From contig JAKEEM010000069.1 of NCBI GenBank assembly GCA_022616535.1, forward strand, positions 1-64,000: a DNA stretch of 64,000 nucleotides, given 5' to 3'. The position numbers were made by a program, and so were the translations under genes. Of this stretch, positions 29,920 to 39,442 are shown piece after piece. Below the pieces are notes generated by a model. It was not told where the DNA came from. It did no database searches and saw only the letters and a program-made list of their open reading frames with translations. The DNA is from Chlorobiota bacterium (lineage in GTDB: Bacteria; Bacteroidota; Ignavibacteria; Tepidaquicellales; OLB5). Each line of letters opens with the position of its first letter. Position 1 is the first letter of the stretch.

Positions 29920-31179
29920 ATGCAAAACCTTAAAGAAAAAGAGTCACTTAAATCCGTTGTTGAAGTATTAAACCTAAAGAATAAAGAACTTCAGCTTTTG
30001 TATGAAACTTCAAGGTTCTTTTCTTCAACAATTGATATAAATGAATTATATGATAAGCTGTTTGAGGTTCTGCTTAATATTGTCGATTTTCAGGACATGT
30101 TTGTTGCAAGGTTCAATGAGAAAGACAGAAAGATTAAATACATATATTTAAGGTCTGTTTTAGAGGATGGCAGAATTGACGTTTCCGTTATTCCCGAGAT
30201 TCCCCTTGCACCGGAAGGAAAAGGTATTTTAAGCGAAGCAATAAGGAAAAACGACACTGTTGTGATTCAGGATTACCAGAGACGCTTAAGAAACGCCAAA
30301 AAATTCTACGTTACAAATCAGGGCTCGCTTTCCGAAAGTGAAATTGAAAAGCCTTACCATATTGAATCGGCGATGATTGTACCTATAAAGCTTAACGGCA
30401 GGATTTTGGGCTTCATAACCATTATGAGCAAAAACAAAAATGAGTTTAACGATGAGAACCTGCATTGGATAGAAACGGTTGTGAATCAGGCATCAATTTC
30501 AAACAAGAATGCGATTTTATATGACGAAGTAAAAAATGAGCTTAATGAGAAAAACGCAATGGAAGAGCAGCTCGGTAAGGTGGTTGAGGAAAGGAATTTG
30601 CTTCACAGCGAAGTTTTAAACAGGGTTAAATCTAACCTTAAGTTTTTCTCCTCGCTTCTCCAGTTTCAGGCTGATTATGTAAAAGACCCGGTTTATCTTG
30701 AGTATTTTAAAATATCGCAGTCAAGAGTCCACACCCTAACTTTAATTGAAGAAAAGCTCTATAACCAGGACAATTTGTCGCGCGTTGATTTTGAAAGCTT
30801 TTTGTATTCGCTGATATCTTATTTGTATACCCATTATGAAATCAACCCCAACAGGATTTCGACCTACGTGAACATCAGGGATGTTAATCTGCCAATCGAT
30901 AACGCAATAACCTGCGCGCTTTTAATCAGCGAGCTGATTACTAACTCGCTTATTCACTCATTCCCTGAGAAGAAAAAAGGAAACATTACCGTTGAAATGT
31001 ATCAGGAGTCACCGACCAAATGCTTCCTCTCAGTAAGAGATAACGGCATTAATCTCGTTTCCAAAAAGAGCAAATTAAGCTCTTACAGTATGGTGCTGGT
31101 AGGTATGTTTGTAAAAGATCTTCACGGCACGCTTGAAGTCGATAGGCAAAAAGGAACAAAAATTACAGTAAGGTTTTAG
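29920..31179 (+). CDS. GAF-domain sensor histidine kinase homologue (HisKA_2/HATPase type), probably catalytically degenerate
   Basis: GAF region IESAMIVPIKLNGRILGFITIMSK; DHp SEVLNRVKSNLKFFSSLLQFQ; N-box SELITNSLIHSFPEKKKGNI; DNGINL; C-terminal GTKITVRF. Confidence 0.82.
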   Translation: MQNLKEKESLKSVVEVLNLKNKELQLLYETSRFFSSTIDINELYDKLFEVLLNIVDFQDMFVARFNEKDRKIKYIYLRSVLEDGRIDVSVIPEIPLAPEGKGILSEAIRKNDTVVIQDYQRRLRNAKKFYVTNQGSLSESEIEKPYHIESAMIVPIKLNGRILGFITIMSKNKNEFNDENLHWIETVVNQASISNKNAILYDEVKNELNEKNAMEEQLGKVVEERNLLHSEVLNRVKSNLKFFSSLLQFQADYVKDPVYLEYFKISQSRVHTLTLIEEKLYNQDNLSRVDFESFLYSLISYLYTHYEINPNRISTYVNIRDVNLPIDNAITCALLISELITNSLIHSFPEKKKGNITVEMYQESPTKCFLSVRDNGINLVSKKSKLSSYSMVLVGMFVKDLHGTLEVDRQKGTKITVRF

Positions 31180-31920
31180 CTATCTCCCTCTCTTTTCTGC
31201 CCGGTATAAATCATTAATTATGTCTTCAGGAATTGGTTCACCGTCCTCAATCTTATAATATGCTATATGAACGTGCGTCCTTCCTCTTATTGCTTTTCTG
31301 CCCGTCCTTCCAACGTATCCTATAGGTTCGCCGGAGACAACAAACTGGCCGACTTCAACAAAGACTGAATCGAGATGAGAGTAATAAAATATCGCCTCGG
31401 TTTCGGGGTCAAAAAGCTTCACGTAATTTCCGCTTCTCAGGTAATCACCTTTAAACCATTTTGAATATTTTGAAATAACTATTCCGTTAACCATAGAAAC
31501 CGCGTAAACCTTTTTCCCGGTTGAATCTTCAACTCCGTTACTGTCCTTATCAAGTATAAAAATATCGTGTGCAGGATGTCCCTTAAACTCACCCCCCTGA
31601 AAATAATCAAATCCGTCATCTCTGTAGTCTTTGCCGCCAGCTCTGTATGTTACTGAAGTCCACCCGCTCATCGGGAAAAGCCAGCCGCTGCGTTTCGTAG
31701 TTAGGGTTCCCGTAGTTTTGAATTCCTTAACTGCAAGCTTAACATAAATTTTAATTGAATCGATTGCAAAGTCTTCATCAATTTTTCTGTCTCGTATTAG
31801 CTCATCGGTTTTGTGCCAGCGCTGAAAAACACTTGTCCCTTGCGAGCTGACAGCACTTTCGAAGAAAATAATCAGAATCAAAGATAATAAAATTTTTTTA
31901 ATCATAAGTTCCCGCTGCAA
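31180..31920 (-). CDS. M23 family metallopeptidase
   Basis: GHPAHDIFI (HxxxD), SGNYVKLFDPETEAIFYYSHLDSVFVEVGQFVVSGEPIGYVGRTGR, HVHIAYYK (HxH). Confidence 0.85.
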   Translation of the reverse strand: MQRELMIKKILLSLILIIFFESAVSSQGTSVFQRWHKTDELIRDRKIDEDFAIDSIKIYVKLAVKEFKTTGTLTTKRSGWLFPMSGWTSVTYRAGGKDYRDDGFDYFQGGEFKGHPAHDIFILDKDSNGVEDSTGKKVYAVSMVNGIVISKYSKWFKGDYLRSGNYVKLFDPETEAIFYYSHLDSVFVEVGQFVVSGEPIGYVGRTGRKAIRGRTHVHIAYYKIEDGEPIPEDIINDLYRAEKRGR

Positions 31921-33148
31921 TTTCCTCTGTTATTTTTGATTTTTCAAGTGGCGATATCTTCTGCGGTTCTTGCTTACTTTCCCTCAAATGATGGTAAGCA
32001 ATTATTGAGCTTAAAGCTAAAATTGTTCCGCTTAAGATAAATATGAACTCAATGCTTGTGATAGATGCGATAAACCCGCTGGATAGCGGTCCTATGAGAT
32101 TGCCGAATAAAGTTGAGCTGGACGCTATACCCATTACGCCTCCCTTTCTGGAATCAGGTATACACTTGCTGATAAAGGAATATAATGACGGTAAAACACC
32201 TCCTATGCAAAATCCAAGCAGCGCCCTGATTGGAATAAGCTCCCAAACTCCCGTGGATAAAATATGCATTGCATACCCGGCACCGGCTCCAATTAACGCA
32301 AATGTCAGATTTTTCCTGATTTCTTTCCTGTCGTTTAATTTACCCCATATAGATGATGATATCACCTGGAACATTCCCACTACACCGAAAATTGAACCTG
32401 TTATTGTAGCCAAGTATGCGGACTCACCGATTTTTCTTTCTATAAACAGTGCAAATATAGGCTGTATCATCGATATGCCCGCGGCAGAAATTATCAGCAG
32501 AAGCATTGCATATTTTAATCTCGGGTTTTTGTATATAAATTTATAATTATCCAGAACATTTCCCTCAGTGCTTCTTGATTTATTAATTTCCTTAACGAAA
32601 AATAACACAAGAATTCCGCTAATTAAACATAATGCCGATGTTATAAAAAATACATATCTGTAACCAAAAGCGTCGGCAAGCATTCCTCCTATAAACGGAC
32701 CGAGTAAATTCCCCGCAGCTGTGGAGCTTGCTAAAAACCCTATTGCAAAACCCGATTTTTCTTTAGGGGTATTGGAGGATACCAAAGCAAGTGCGGCGGC
32801 TATAAAACCGCTCAGGGCTCCCTGAAGCATTCTGAAAATGAACAGCTGAACAACATCTTGCGAGAGTCCGATTAAAAACTGAGACACAGCAAGTCCCAAA
32901 ATAGCTCTTAAAACCATTTTTTTCTTGCCGACTCTGTCACCCAGCCATCCCCAGAAAGGGATTGCAATAAATGCTGTGATAAAAACGCCTGAGACTACCA
33001 AACCGCTCCAGCGTTTTACCTCTGCGGTTTCCGTTACGCCTAATTCTTTAACAAATAAGGGCAAAAAGGGGATTACCATGCTCATACCAATCATTGCAAT
33101 TAACTGAGCAAACCATATTATGTATAAATTTTTCCGCCAGCCTAGCAA
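31898..33148 (-). CDS. MFS transporter (drug-efflux type)
   Basis: 12-TM-like; WGWLGDRVGKKKMVLRAILGL, GPFIGGMLADAFGYRYVFFITSALC motifs. Confidence 0.88.
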   Translation of the reverse strand: MLGWRKNLYIIWFAQLIAMIGMSMVIPFLPLFVKELGVTETAEVKRWSGLVVSGVFITAFIAIPFWGWLGDRVGKKKMVLRAILGLAVSQFLIGLSQDVVQLFIFRMLQGALSGFIAAALALVSSNTPKEKSGFAIGFLASSTAAGNLLGPFIGGMLADAFGYRYVFFITSALCLISGILVLFFVKEINKSRSTEGNVLDNYKFIYKNPRLKYAMLLLIISAAGISMIQPIFALFIERKIGESAYLATITGSIFGVVGMFQVISSSIWGKLNDRKEIRKNLTFALIGAGAGYAMHILSTGVWELIPIRALLGFCIGGVLPSLYSFISKCIPDSRKGGVMGIASSSTLFGNLIGPLSSGFIASITSIEFIFILSGTILALSSIIAYHHLRESKQEPQKISPLEKSKITEEIAAGTYD

Positions 33149-33229
33149 ATATTCAAAACCTCAAGACCTGCCTTCTGCAGGCAGGCAAAAATACTCAAAA
33201 ATTTTCTTTTAATAAATGGTTATGATTAG

Positions 33230-34783
33230 TTACTCGTTTTCAAGGGCGATTGCGTGAATCGATTCATCGTTTAATGTGCATTTTCCGTCATTGTAAAGGT
33301 CAAATTTCCAGCTGTGGCGGGGACAAACTACGAATCTCCCGTCTTCAATCCACGCGTAAGTTAAGTCACCGCCTTCGTGAGGACAAAACTTATTAATTGA
33401 ATATTTGCATCCGCCCGCATCAATTGTAATTCTTTGCTGTTTGGATTCTATTTCAAGCAGTTTTTTGCAGAATTCGTTTAAATCCTCGGCTTCCAAAACA
33501 AGGAATGCCTCAATGATTTTCTGGTAAATATCGGGCTTACGGGTGAGCCTCATCCTGAAAGTAAGCGAAAAGTCGTCCCATGTGATAAGTCTGTTTAAGA
33601 CCCTTTCGATTTCCCACGAGGGAGCTTTTATGATATAATGATTCTGTTCATGTATTTGAGAAGCGTATGTTACACTTCCTCCCCAAAAGTTTACCTTAAT
33701 GAATTTATCCGGCTTATCGAAGAGTATGAAATAAAGCGGTGCTGAAATTCTGTTTGAGAGACTCAATTTATCAAGTTTTGACTGTAATTCACATCTAAGT
33801 TTACCAAGAATTGCTTCCACATTATCTGCATTATGCCGGCGTTCAGAGAAAAAATTCCTATATTTATTAATGTAGGCTGAAATATGTTCTTCATAGTTTT
33901 TTTTATTTATCCTATCGTTGCTTAAATTTATAAATTTCATTGTTCGGCTGTCCAGTGTGTCTCCCGGCATAATATCGAAAAAGTTTATATTGTCACTCTT
34001 TATTCTTTTATCAAGATAGCTTAAAAACTTATATGAAAGAGGAAAGATGTTATTTTCTTCAAAGTTCAAATGCTCAATCACCGGGTCAAGGAATCTTGGA
34101 GGACCTGCCGAAGGAAGATATAATTTCGGAGAAAGTGTTTCGATTGCTTTGGCTACGGTTTCAAATTTTCCAATCATTTTTCTTCGTGAGATTCTGTCAT
34201 ATTCTTCCTTTGAATATTCATAGCAGGTAGGATGCCAGGTCGCTCCCGAAAACTGGCATGTGAAGACATCAATTTTATTATATTGGCTCTTGATATAATG
34301 AACTTCGTCCAGTTTTCGGCAGTCGTTAAAATTCAGGAAATTTTTATTTCCCAGTGACAGATAAATTGCCGAATCACGGTTTAATTCCGAGTCATCAAGA
34401 AAGAGCTGTGCGAATCCACCGGGTATTTTGATAATTTCCCTGTCTTTGCATGCGATTAAATTTTTTGCTCCGATTGTGCTTAAACGGTTTTTCAAAACTT
34501 CGCGCCTGAAGTCCCCAATAATAAAAGTAAAGTCTTTATTTGTTATGGAATTAAGAAACTCAATATCAAAATGGTCTTTATGTTCGTGGCTAATATATAT
34601 AAATTTGTCTTTTCCGTTCTCGCTTAGTTTTTCCTTCACAAGTGCGGCAAGGTGGTGGTTGCAGGGGAACTGGAACCATGATGAATCGAATGCGCCGTGC
34701 TTTGAAAGCCATGAGTCCATAACAAGTACCATTTCGGAAGTTTCGACGAAGAAGCCCGCATGTCCTAAATAAGTTATTTCCAT
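33230..34783 (-). CDS. Metallo-beta-lactamase-fold / Rieske [2Fe-2S] fusion protein
   Basis: N-terminal ITYLGHAGFFVETSEMVLVMDSWLS...YISHEHKDHFD; C-terminal FCPHEGGDLTYAWIEDGRFVVCPRHSWKFD (CxH...CxxH). Confidence 0.85.
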   Translation of the reverse strand: MEITYLGHAGFFVETSEMVLVMDSWLSKHGAFDSSWFQFPCNHHLAALVKEKLSENGKDKFIYISHEHKDHFDIEFLNSITNKDFTFIIGDFRREVLKNRLSTIGAKNLIACKDREIIKIPGGFAQLFLDDSELNRDSAIYLSLGNKNFLNFNDCRKLDEVHYIKSQYNKIDVFTCQFSGATWHPTCYEYSKEEYDRISRRKMIGKFETVAKAIETLSPKLYLPSAGPPRFLDPVIEHLNFEENNIFPLSYKFLSYLDKRIKSDNINFFDIMPGDTLDSRTMKFINLSNDRINKKNYEEHISAYINKYRNFFSERRHNADNVEAILGKLRCELQSKLDKLSLSNRISAPLYFILFDKPDKFIKVNFWGGSVTYASQIHEQNHYIIKAPSWEIERVLNRLITWDDFSLTFRMRLTRKPDIYQKIIEAFLVLEAEDLNEFCKKLLEIESKQQRITIDAGGCKYSINKFCPHEGGDLTYAWIEDGRFVVCPRHSWKFDLYNDGKCTLNDESIHAIALENE

Positions 34784-34906
34784 TAGTGTGCAAAATTTTA
34801 AAAAGTGTGCTTATTTTCAAAGTATTTTTTACTGCATAATTATTTCTGCATTTCATTATAATGGCAATTATGGCAATTTTGGAAAATTTGGTAATTCGGG
34901 ATTATA

Positions 34907-36433
34907 TTGATATTAAAAGAAAAATCGCTTCGTAAACCGCTTATAGCAATAATTTTTTTCTTTGTTATCTATTGTTTGTTCCTAAGCTGGAGCTTTCTTT
35001 TTCAGAATGTAGACGATGCTTATATATCCTACAGATACGGGAAGAATTTAATGAACGGCGAAGGATTAGTCTATAATAAGGGTGAATATGTTGAGGGCTA
35101 CACTAATTTTTTATGGACAATTGTTACTGCACCCTTTACAAAGTTTGAATCCGTGGATGTTTCGTATTTTTCATTAACCTTAGGGCTGCTGTTTTCGGTT
35201 GTAAACATTATTTTGCTTACAAAAATAACAAGGCTCTTCAACGACAGGTTTCAGGACTTCTCGAAATACTTCGTTCTTCTCCCTCCCTTATTTTTTGCCT
35301 TAGACGATACGATTGCGTTTTGGGCTATCGGCGGTATGGAATTCCCTTTGTTTGTTTTATTTATTCTTGGAATAGTTTACAACTATTTTAAAATAAATAA
35401 TGCTCCGAAGAACCTCACATATTTAGTGTTCTTTTTTATAATGTGTACTCTTACAAGACCCGAAGGCAATATGATTTTCATAATAACCCTTTTTCATATG
35501 TTAATTTTCAGAAAAAGGATAAATGATTTCAAAAAAGTGTTCCTGATTTCGATTGCCTCTTATTTCATCTTTTGTTTGATATATTACGGATTTAAGTATA
35601 TTTACTACGGACATGTTCTTCCCAATACATTCTATGCTAAAGGCGTAACAGATATTTCGATGAATTTTATACTCGGTGCAAAATATGTTGTATTTTGCGT
35701 TGGTATGAGAATTTACTTGCTGCTGTTCATTTTGTTTATCCCGTTTAAAACGGCTCTTAAAAAGTTTAAACTCTCATACCTATTACTCTTTTCGGTGGTA
35801 TATATTTTGTCGTTAATTGCAGTAGGAGGCGACTGGATGTATGCAAACAGGTTTTTTGTCCCTGTTATTCCGGTTCTTTATATTCTTTCGGCAATGGGCA
35901 TACTATCTTTACTAATGCGAATTAAAGATTATTTGATTGCTGTTAAGAAGCTAAATGAGCTAAGGCTTAGAAAAGCTGCGATTGTTTTTACTGCAATTTT
36001 ATCAGCTGTGCTTTTTACAGTAACTTTTTTCAACCTTGAATATATGAAGTTAATCATTGAAGAAGATAACGCAAGATATGAATGGCAATGGTCTATGTTT
36101 GGCAAATGGCTTAAAATCAATGTTCCGCCTGAGACTGTAATTGCCGTCGGACCGGCTGGCAAAATTCCCTACTATTCCGAGCTGTATACAATCGATATGT
36201 GGGGTTTAAACAACGACTACATCGGAAGGACAGATTCAAAAAGGCTTCAGGCAGGGCATAAAAAATTTGATTTTGAATATGTCCTTTCTAAGAACCCTGA
36301 ATTTATTATAGGATATGCAGGTTTTACAGATAAAGATATGCCGCCAAGATACCAGAAGTTTAATGCTCCTGAGGATGAATATAAATGTTATGATATTGTG
36401 TTCAGGCTGAAAGAGGAGTTTAGAAAAAAATGA
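34907..36433 (+). CDS. Multi-pass membrane glycosyltransferase-like protein (GT-C type)
   Basis: VDDAYISYRYGKNLMNGEGLVYNKGEYVEGYTNFLWT and about 10 TM segments; TTG start assumed. Confidence 0.6.
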   Translation: MILKEKSLRKPLIAIIFFFVIYCLFLSWSFLFQNVDDAYISYRYGKNLMNGEGLVYNKGEYVEGYTNFLWTIVTAPFTKFESVDVSYFSLTLGLLFSVVNIILLTKITRLFNDRFQDFSKYFVLLPPLFFALDDTIAFWAIGGMEFPLFVLFILGIVYNYFKINNAPKNLTYLVFFFIMCTLTRPEGNMIFIITLFHMLIFRKRINDFKKVFLISIASYFIFCLIYYGFKYIYYGHVLPNTFYAKGVTDISMNFILGAKYVVFCVGMRIYLLLFILFIPFKTALKKFKLSYLLLFSVVYILSLIAVGGDWMYANRFFVPVIPVLYILSAMGILSLLMRIKDYLIAVKKLNELRLRKAAIVFTAILSAVLFTVTFFNLEYMKLIIEEDNARYEWQWSMFGKWLKINVPPETVIAVGPAGKIPYYSELYTIDMWGLNNDYIGRTDSKRLQAGHKKFDFEYVLSKNPEFIIGYAGFTDKDMPPRYQKFNAPEDEYKCYDIVFRLKEEFRKK

Positions 36434-36476
36434 TTTGAGATTTCTTACTATATAATTATTTGCTGAGCGCAAAACT

Positions 36477-37175
36477 ATGTCTAAAGGCAAATTAACCAAG
36501 GCTATGATTCTTTCTGCCGGGTTCGGCACCAGGCTCCGCCCCCTGACGGATAACATCCCCAAAGCTCTGATTATGTTCAACGGCAGACCAATGATTGAGA
36601 ATGTCATTTTAAAGCTGATTAATTTCGGCATTACCGATATTGTTGTAAACACCCATCACCTTTCAGAAAAGATTGCAGATTATTTTTCATCCAGAAAGTT
36701 CGATGCTTCCGTAACTTTAATTCATGAGCAAAGAATTCTCGGCACCGGAGGCGGTATTAAAAATGCAAGAAAGAACTTGGAGGATTCGGGAGACTTTTTG
36801 GTTCATAATGTTGATGTTGATACGGATTTAGATTTAACCGAAATGTATAAATTTCATGAGAAAAATAGCGCAATTGCTACACTTGCAGTGCAAAAAAGAG
36901 AAACTTCACGACCCTTGATTATTGACTCAAGGAATAATCTTATTGGCAGAACAATTTATGATGAAGACTTAATTTATGGAAAAACCCCATTCCCTTTGAG
37001 TAAAATTGCATTTTCAGGGATACATATTTTATCCTCAAGGATTTTCAATTTTTTTCCTGCTTTTGAGAATTTTGATATAATCTCATTTTATATGGAATTG
37101 AATGTAAGCACCGAAAATATAGTTGTTTACGATATTGGAAATTGTTATTGGAGAGATTTGGGAAAAACGAACTAA
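36477..37175 (+). CDS. Sugar-phosphate nucleotidyltransferase (MurU/ManC-like)
   Basis: AMILSAGFGTRLRPLTDNIPKALIMFNGRPMIENV, LGTGGGIKNAR, FLVHNVDVDTDLD. Confidence 0.88.
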   Translation: MSKGKLTKAMILSAGFGTRLRPLTDNIPKALIMFNGRPMIENVILKLINFGITDIVVNTHHLSEKIADYFSSRKFDASVTLIHEQRILGTGGGIKNARKNLEDSGDFLVHNVDVDTDLDLTEMYKFHEKNSAIATLAVQKRETSRPLIIDSRNNLIGRTIYDEDLIYGKTPFPLSKIAFSGIHILSSRIFNFFPAFENFDIISFYMELNVSTENIVVYDIGNCYWRDLGKTN

Positions 37176-37316
37176 ATACAGGTTTTAATGGTTTAAAAGA
37201 TATTAAAATCTCCTTACATTCATGTAAACTTCAATTAAATTCTTGACAATCTCATTAATTCTGATTAACTTTATGTAATTAGGGGGTAAATTAATTAATC
37301 AATTAAGGAGAACAAC

Positions 37317-39224
37317 ATGAAAAACATTAAACTGTTTTTCCCGCTTTTTGCTTTTGTTTTGTTTTTGTCCTCGTCCTTTGCGCAGGACATTAATAAGGAA
37401 GTCCCGAACCTTCCGAATTATTACACAATTGGTTCGGATCCAACTACAGCGATTTTATCAGCTGAGCAGCCTCAAAACCAAAGCCCGGCAATTTTAGACG
37501 AGGTGGCTTCAAAGCTAAGAGAAGCCAGGTTACTCAAAAATTCCAGTGCTCAGAAACTCTATGAGCAGGAATTAGACAGAATTAGTGGAAGTTCAACAAC
37601 CACGGGCCAGGATTCAAGAATCCCTGAGCCGATAGTTATTGAAACCGATAACAATCAGTCACCGCCATTTAATCAGGACCTTGTAGTTACTCCATCTATT
37701 CACAGTGTTCCAAACTGGTGTATAGCAACTGCAACCGTCCCAGTTGGCTGGCCAGGCGCAGGAACAATTTATGCGGCTAGCGGTAATTACAGCGCGGCTG
37801 GAACCGATACTATGAGAGTTTACAGGTCAACCAACGGCGGTGTTTCGTGGGCTTCGTATGCCGGATTTTTGTTTGGTGGAACCAATAACTTTAACTTTGT
37901 TGGAAACGATTTGGATATGGAGATATGCTATAGCGGAACTACATCTTATCTTTTCTTAATATGCAGAGTAAACAATGCTACCACTGGGACTCATTTTATA
38001 CAGTGTGCACGTTATAACTTAACTACAAATGCAGTCACATTTTTTAATTTAACATTCCCCGGTGTAACAGCCAATAACAATTATTATAATTGCAGGCTGA
38101 CAAGCGACTCTTTTATATACACATCAGCTACCTATGTATACTTTGCGACTTCTTTCGATACCGCCGAGGGCTCAGGGAGACGTGTCAGGCAGAAATATGC
38201 CCTGCTATTGACTCCATTTGCCGCAGCCATCACGGTGACTTACAGGTATCCTAACGCAGGGGGATGGTGGTGGCATACTGCCGTTCCTACTGGTTCCTAT
38301 CATTGGGGAGATATTGTGTTCTTTAACGTCAGTTCGACGGATTATGTAATGACAGTTACTAACTTCCCGACTACGGTTGCATTTCCAAGCATGTATCTGG
38401 CTTGGAGCACGAACTACGGTACCTCCAATTCAGGAAGTTTAACAATTACTGAAGCAGTAGCAAATATTACTTTTGGGGCCAGAATTGCATCCAACTGTAT
38501 TAACGGCAACGGCAATGTTATGATTAATTATACTCGTTTGTTTGGCGGTACTGACTGGGACCCGTATTACCGAAAGACAACAAACGGCGGGCTACTCGTA
38601 GCCAATTGGACTGGAAATTATGTTGATGCTTCAACTGCAAGGTCAAGATATGTTGACGTAATTGGTATGGTTGGCGTAAGCAATGGATTCAGGTCTGCTT
38701 ATGCACAGGATTCAACAAGTGCTCCCGGAGGAAGAAACATTCTTTATAGGACATGGACCGGTACTACATACGGCGGTTCATACAGAATGAATGGGCCTGT
38801 AACCCCGGATACATCATTCGGCAAAATCAGAGCCGGCTACCGCAACGGCGGCGGCGATGATTGCTTTGCTGTTTGGGCTTCTGGTAATGGAAATGATATG
38901 AGGGCTGCTCACTCTTGCGCAACAACAGTGGGAATAAACGGCAACAATAATGGAATTCCCACGGTTTATTCGTTAAGCCAAAACTATCCCAATCCGTTTA
39001 ACCCGGTGACAAACATTAAATTTGCTATTCCAAACGGAGGGTTAGTAAAGATTGCTGTTTACGATATAACAGGAAGGGAAGTTGCTGCTCTTGTTAATCA
39101 AAGCTTAAATGCCGGAAGCTACACTGTGGACTTTGATGCTTCAAGTCTCTCAAGCGGTGTTTACTTCTACAGCATTTCAGCCGGTAACTTTACTGATACA
39201 AAGAAAATGGTTCTTATCAAATAA
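37317..39224 (+). CDS. Secreted T9SS-sorted protein
   Basis: Signal peptide; C-terminal NYPNPFNPVTNIKFAIPNGGLVKIAVYDITGREVAALVNQSLNAGSYTVDFDASSLSSGVYFYSISAGNFTDTKKMVLIK. Confidence 0.88.
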   Translation: MKNIKLFFPLFAFVLFLSSSFAQDINKEVPNLPNYYTIGSDPTTAILSAEQPQNQSPAILDEVASKLREARLLKNSSAQKLYEQELDRISGSSTTTGQDSRIPEPIVIETDNNQSPPFNQDLVVTPSIHSVPNWCIATATVPVGWPGAGTIYAASGNYSAAGTDTMRVYRSTNGGVSWASYAGFLFGGTNNFNFVGNDLDMEICYSGTTSYLFLICRVNNATTGTHFIQCARYNLTTNAVTFFNLTFPGVTANNNYYNCRLTSDSFIYTSATYVYFATSFDTAEGSGRRVRQKYALLLTPFAAAITVTYRYPNAGGWWWHTAVPTGSYHWGDIVFFNVSSTDYVMTVTNFPTTVAFPSMYLAWSTNYGTSNSGSLTITEAVANITFGARIASNCINGNGNVMINYTRLFGGTDWDPYYRKTTNGGLLVANWTGNYVDASTARSRYVDVIGMVGVSNGFRSAYAQDSTSAPGGRNILYRTWTGTTYGGSYRMNGPVTPDTSFGKIRAGYRNGGGDDCFAVWASGNGNDMRAAHSCATTVGINGNNNGIPTVYSLSQNYPNPFNPVTNIKFAIPNGGLVKIAVYDITGREVAALVNQSLNAGSYTVDFDASSLSSGVYFYSISAGNFTDTKKMVLIK

Positions 39225-39247
39225 GCTTTTTTTAGTTAATTTTAAAG

Positions 39248-39277
39248 ACCCGCTTAGAAATAAGCGGGTTTTTTTAT
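39248..39277 (+). terminator. Rho-independent terminator
   Basis: ACCCGCTTA-GAAA-TAAGCGGGTTTTTTT. Confidence 0.85.
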
Positions 39278-39442
39278 TGAAAAAAATGGGAAATCTCTGA
39301 AAAAACAGTTAGTTATTTATAAGAATATTCCTACATTTAATATTGAATTATCCTATACTCATAGTTGTTTTTTCCTACATTAATTCTTATATTGCCTCAA
39401 GATTTCCAAAAAATTTTTTCAACAATTAAGAAGGAGAACAAC

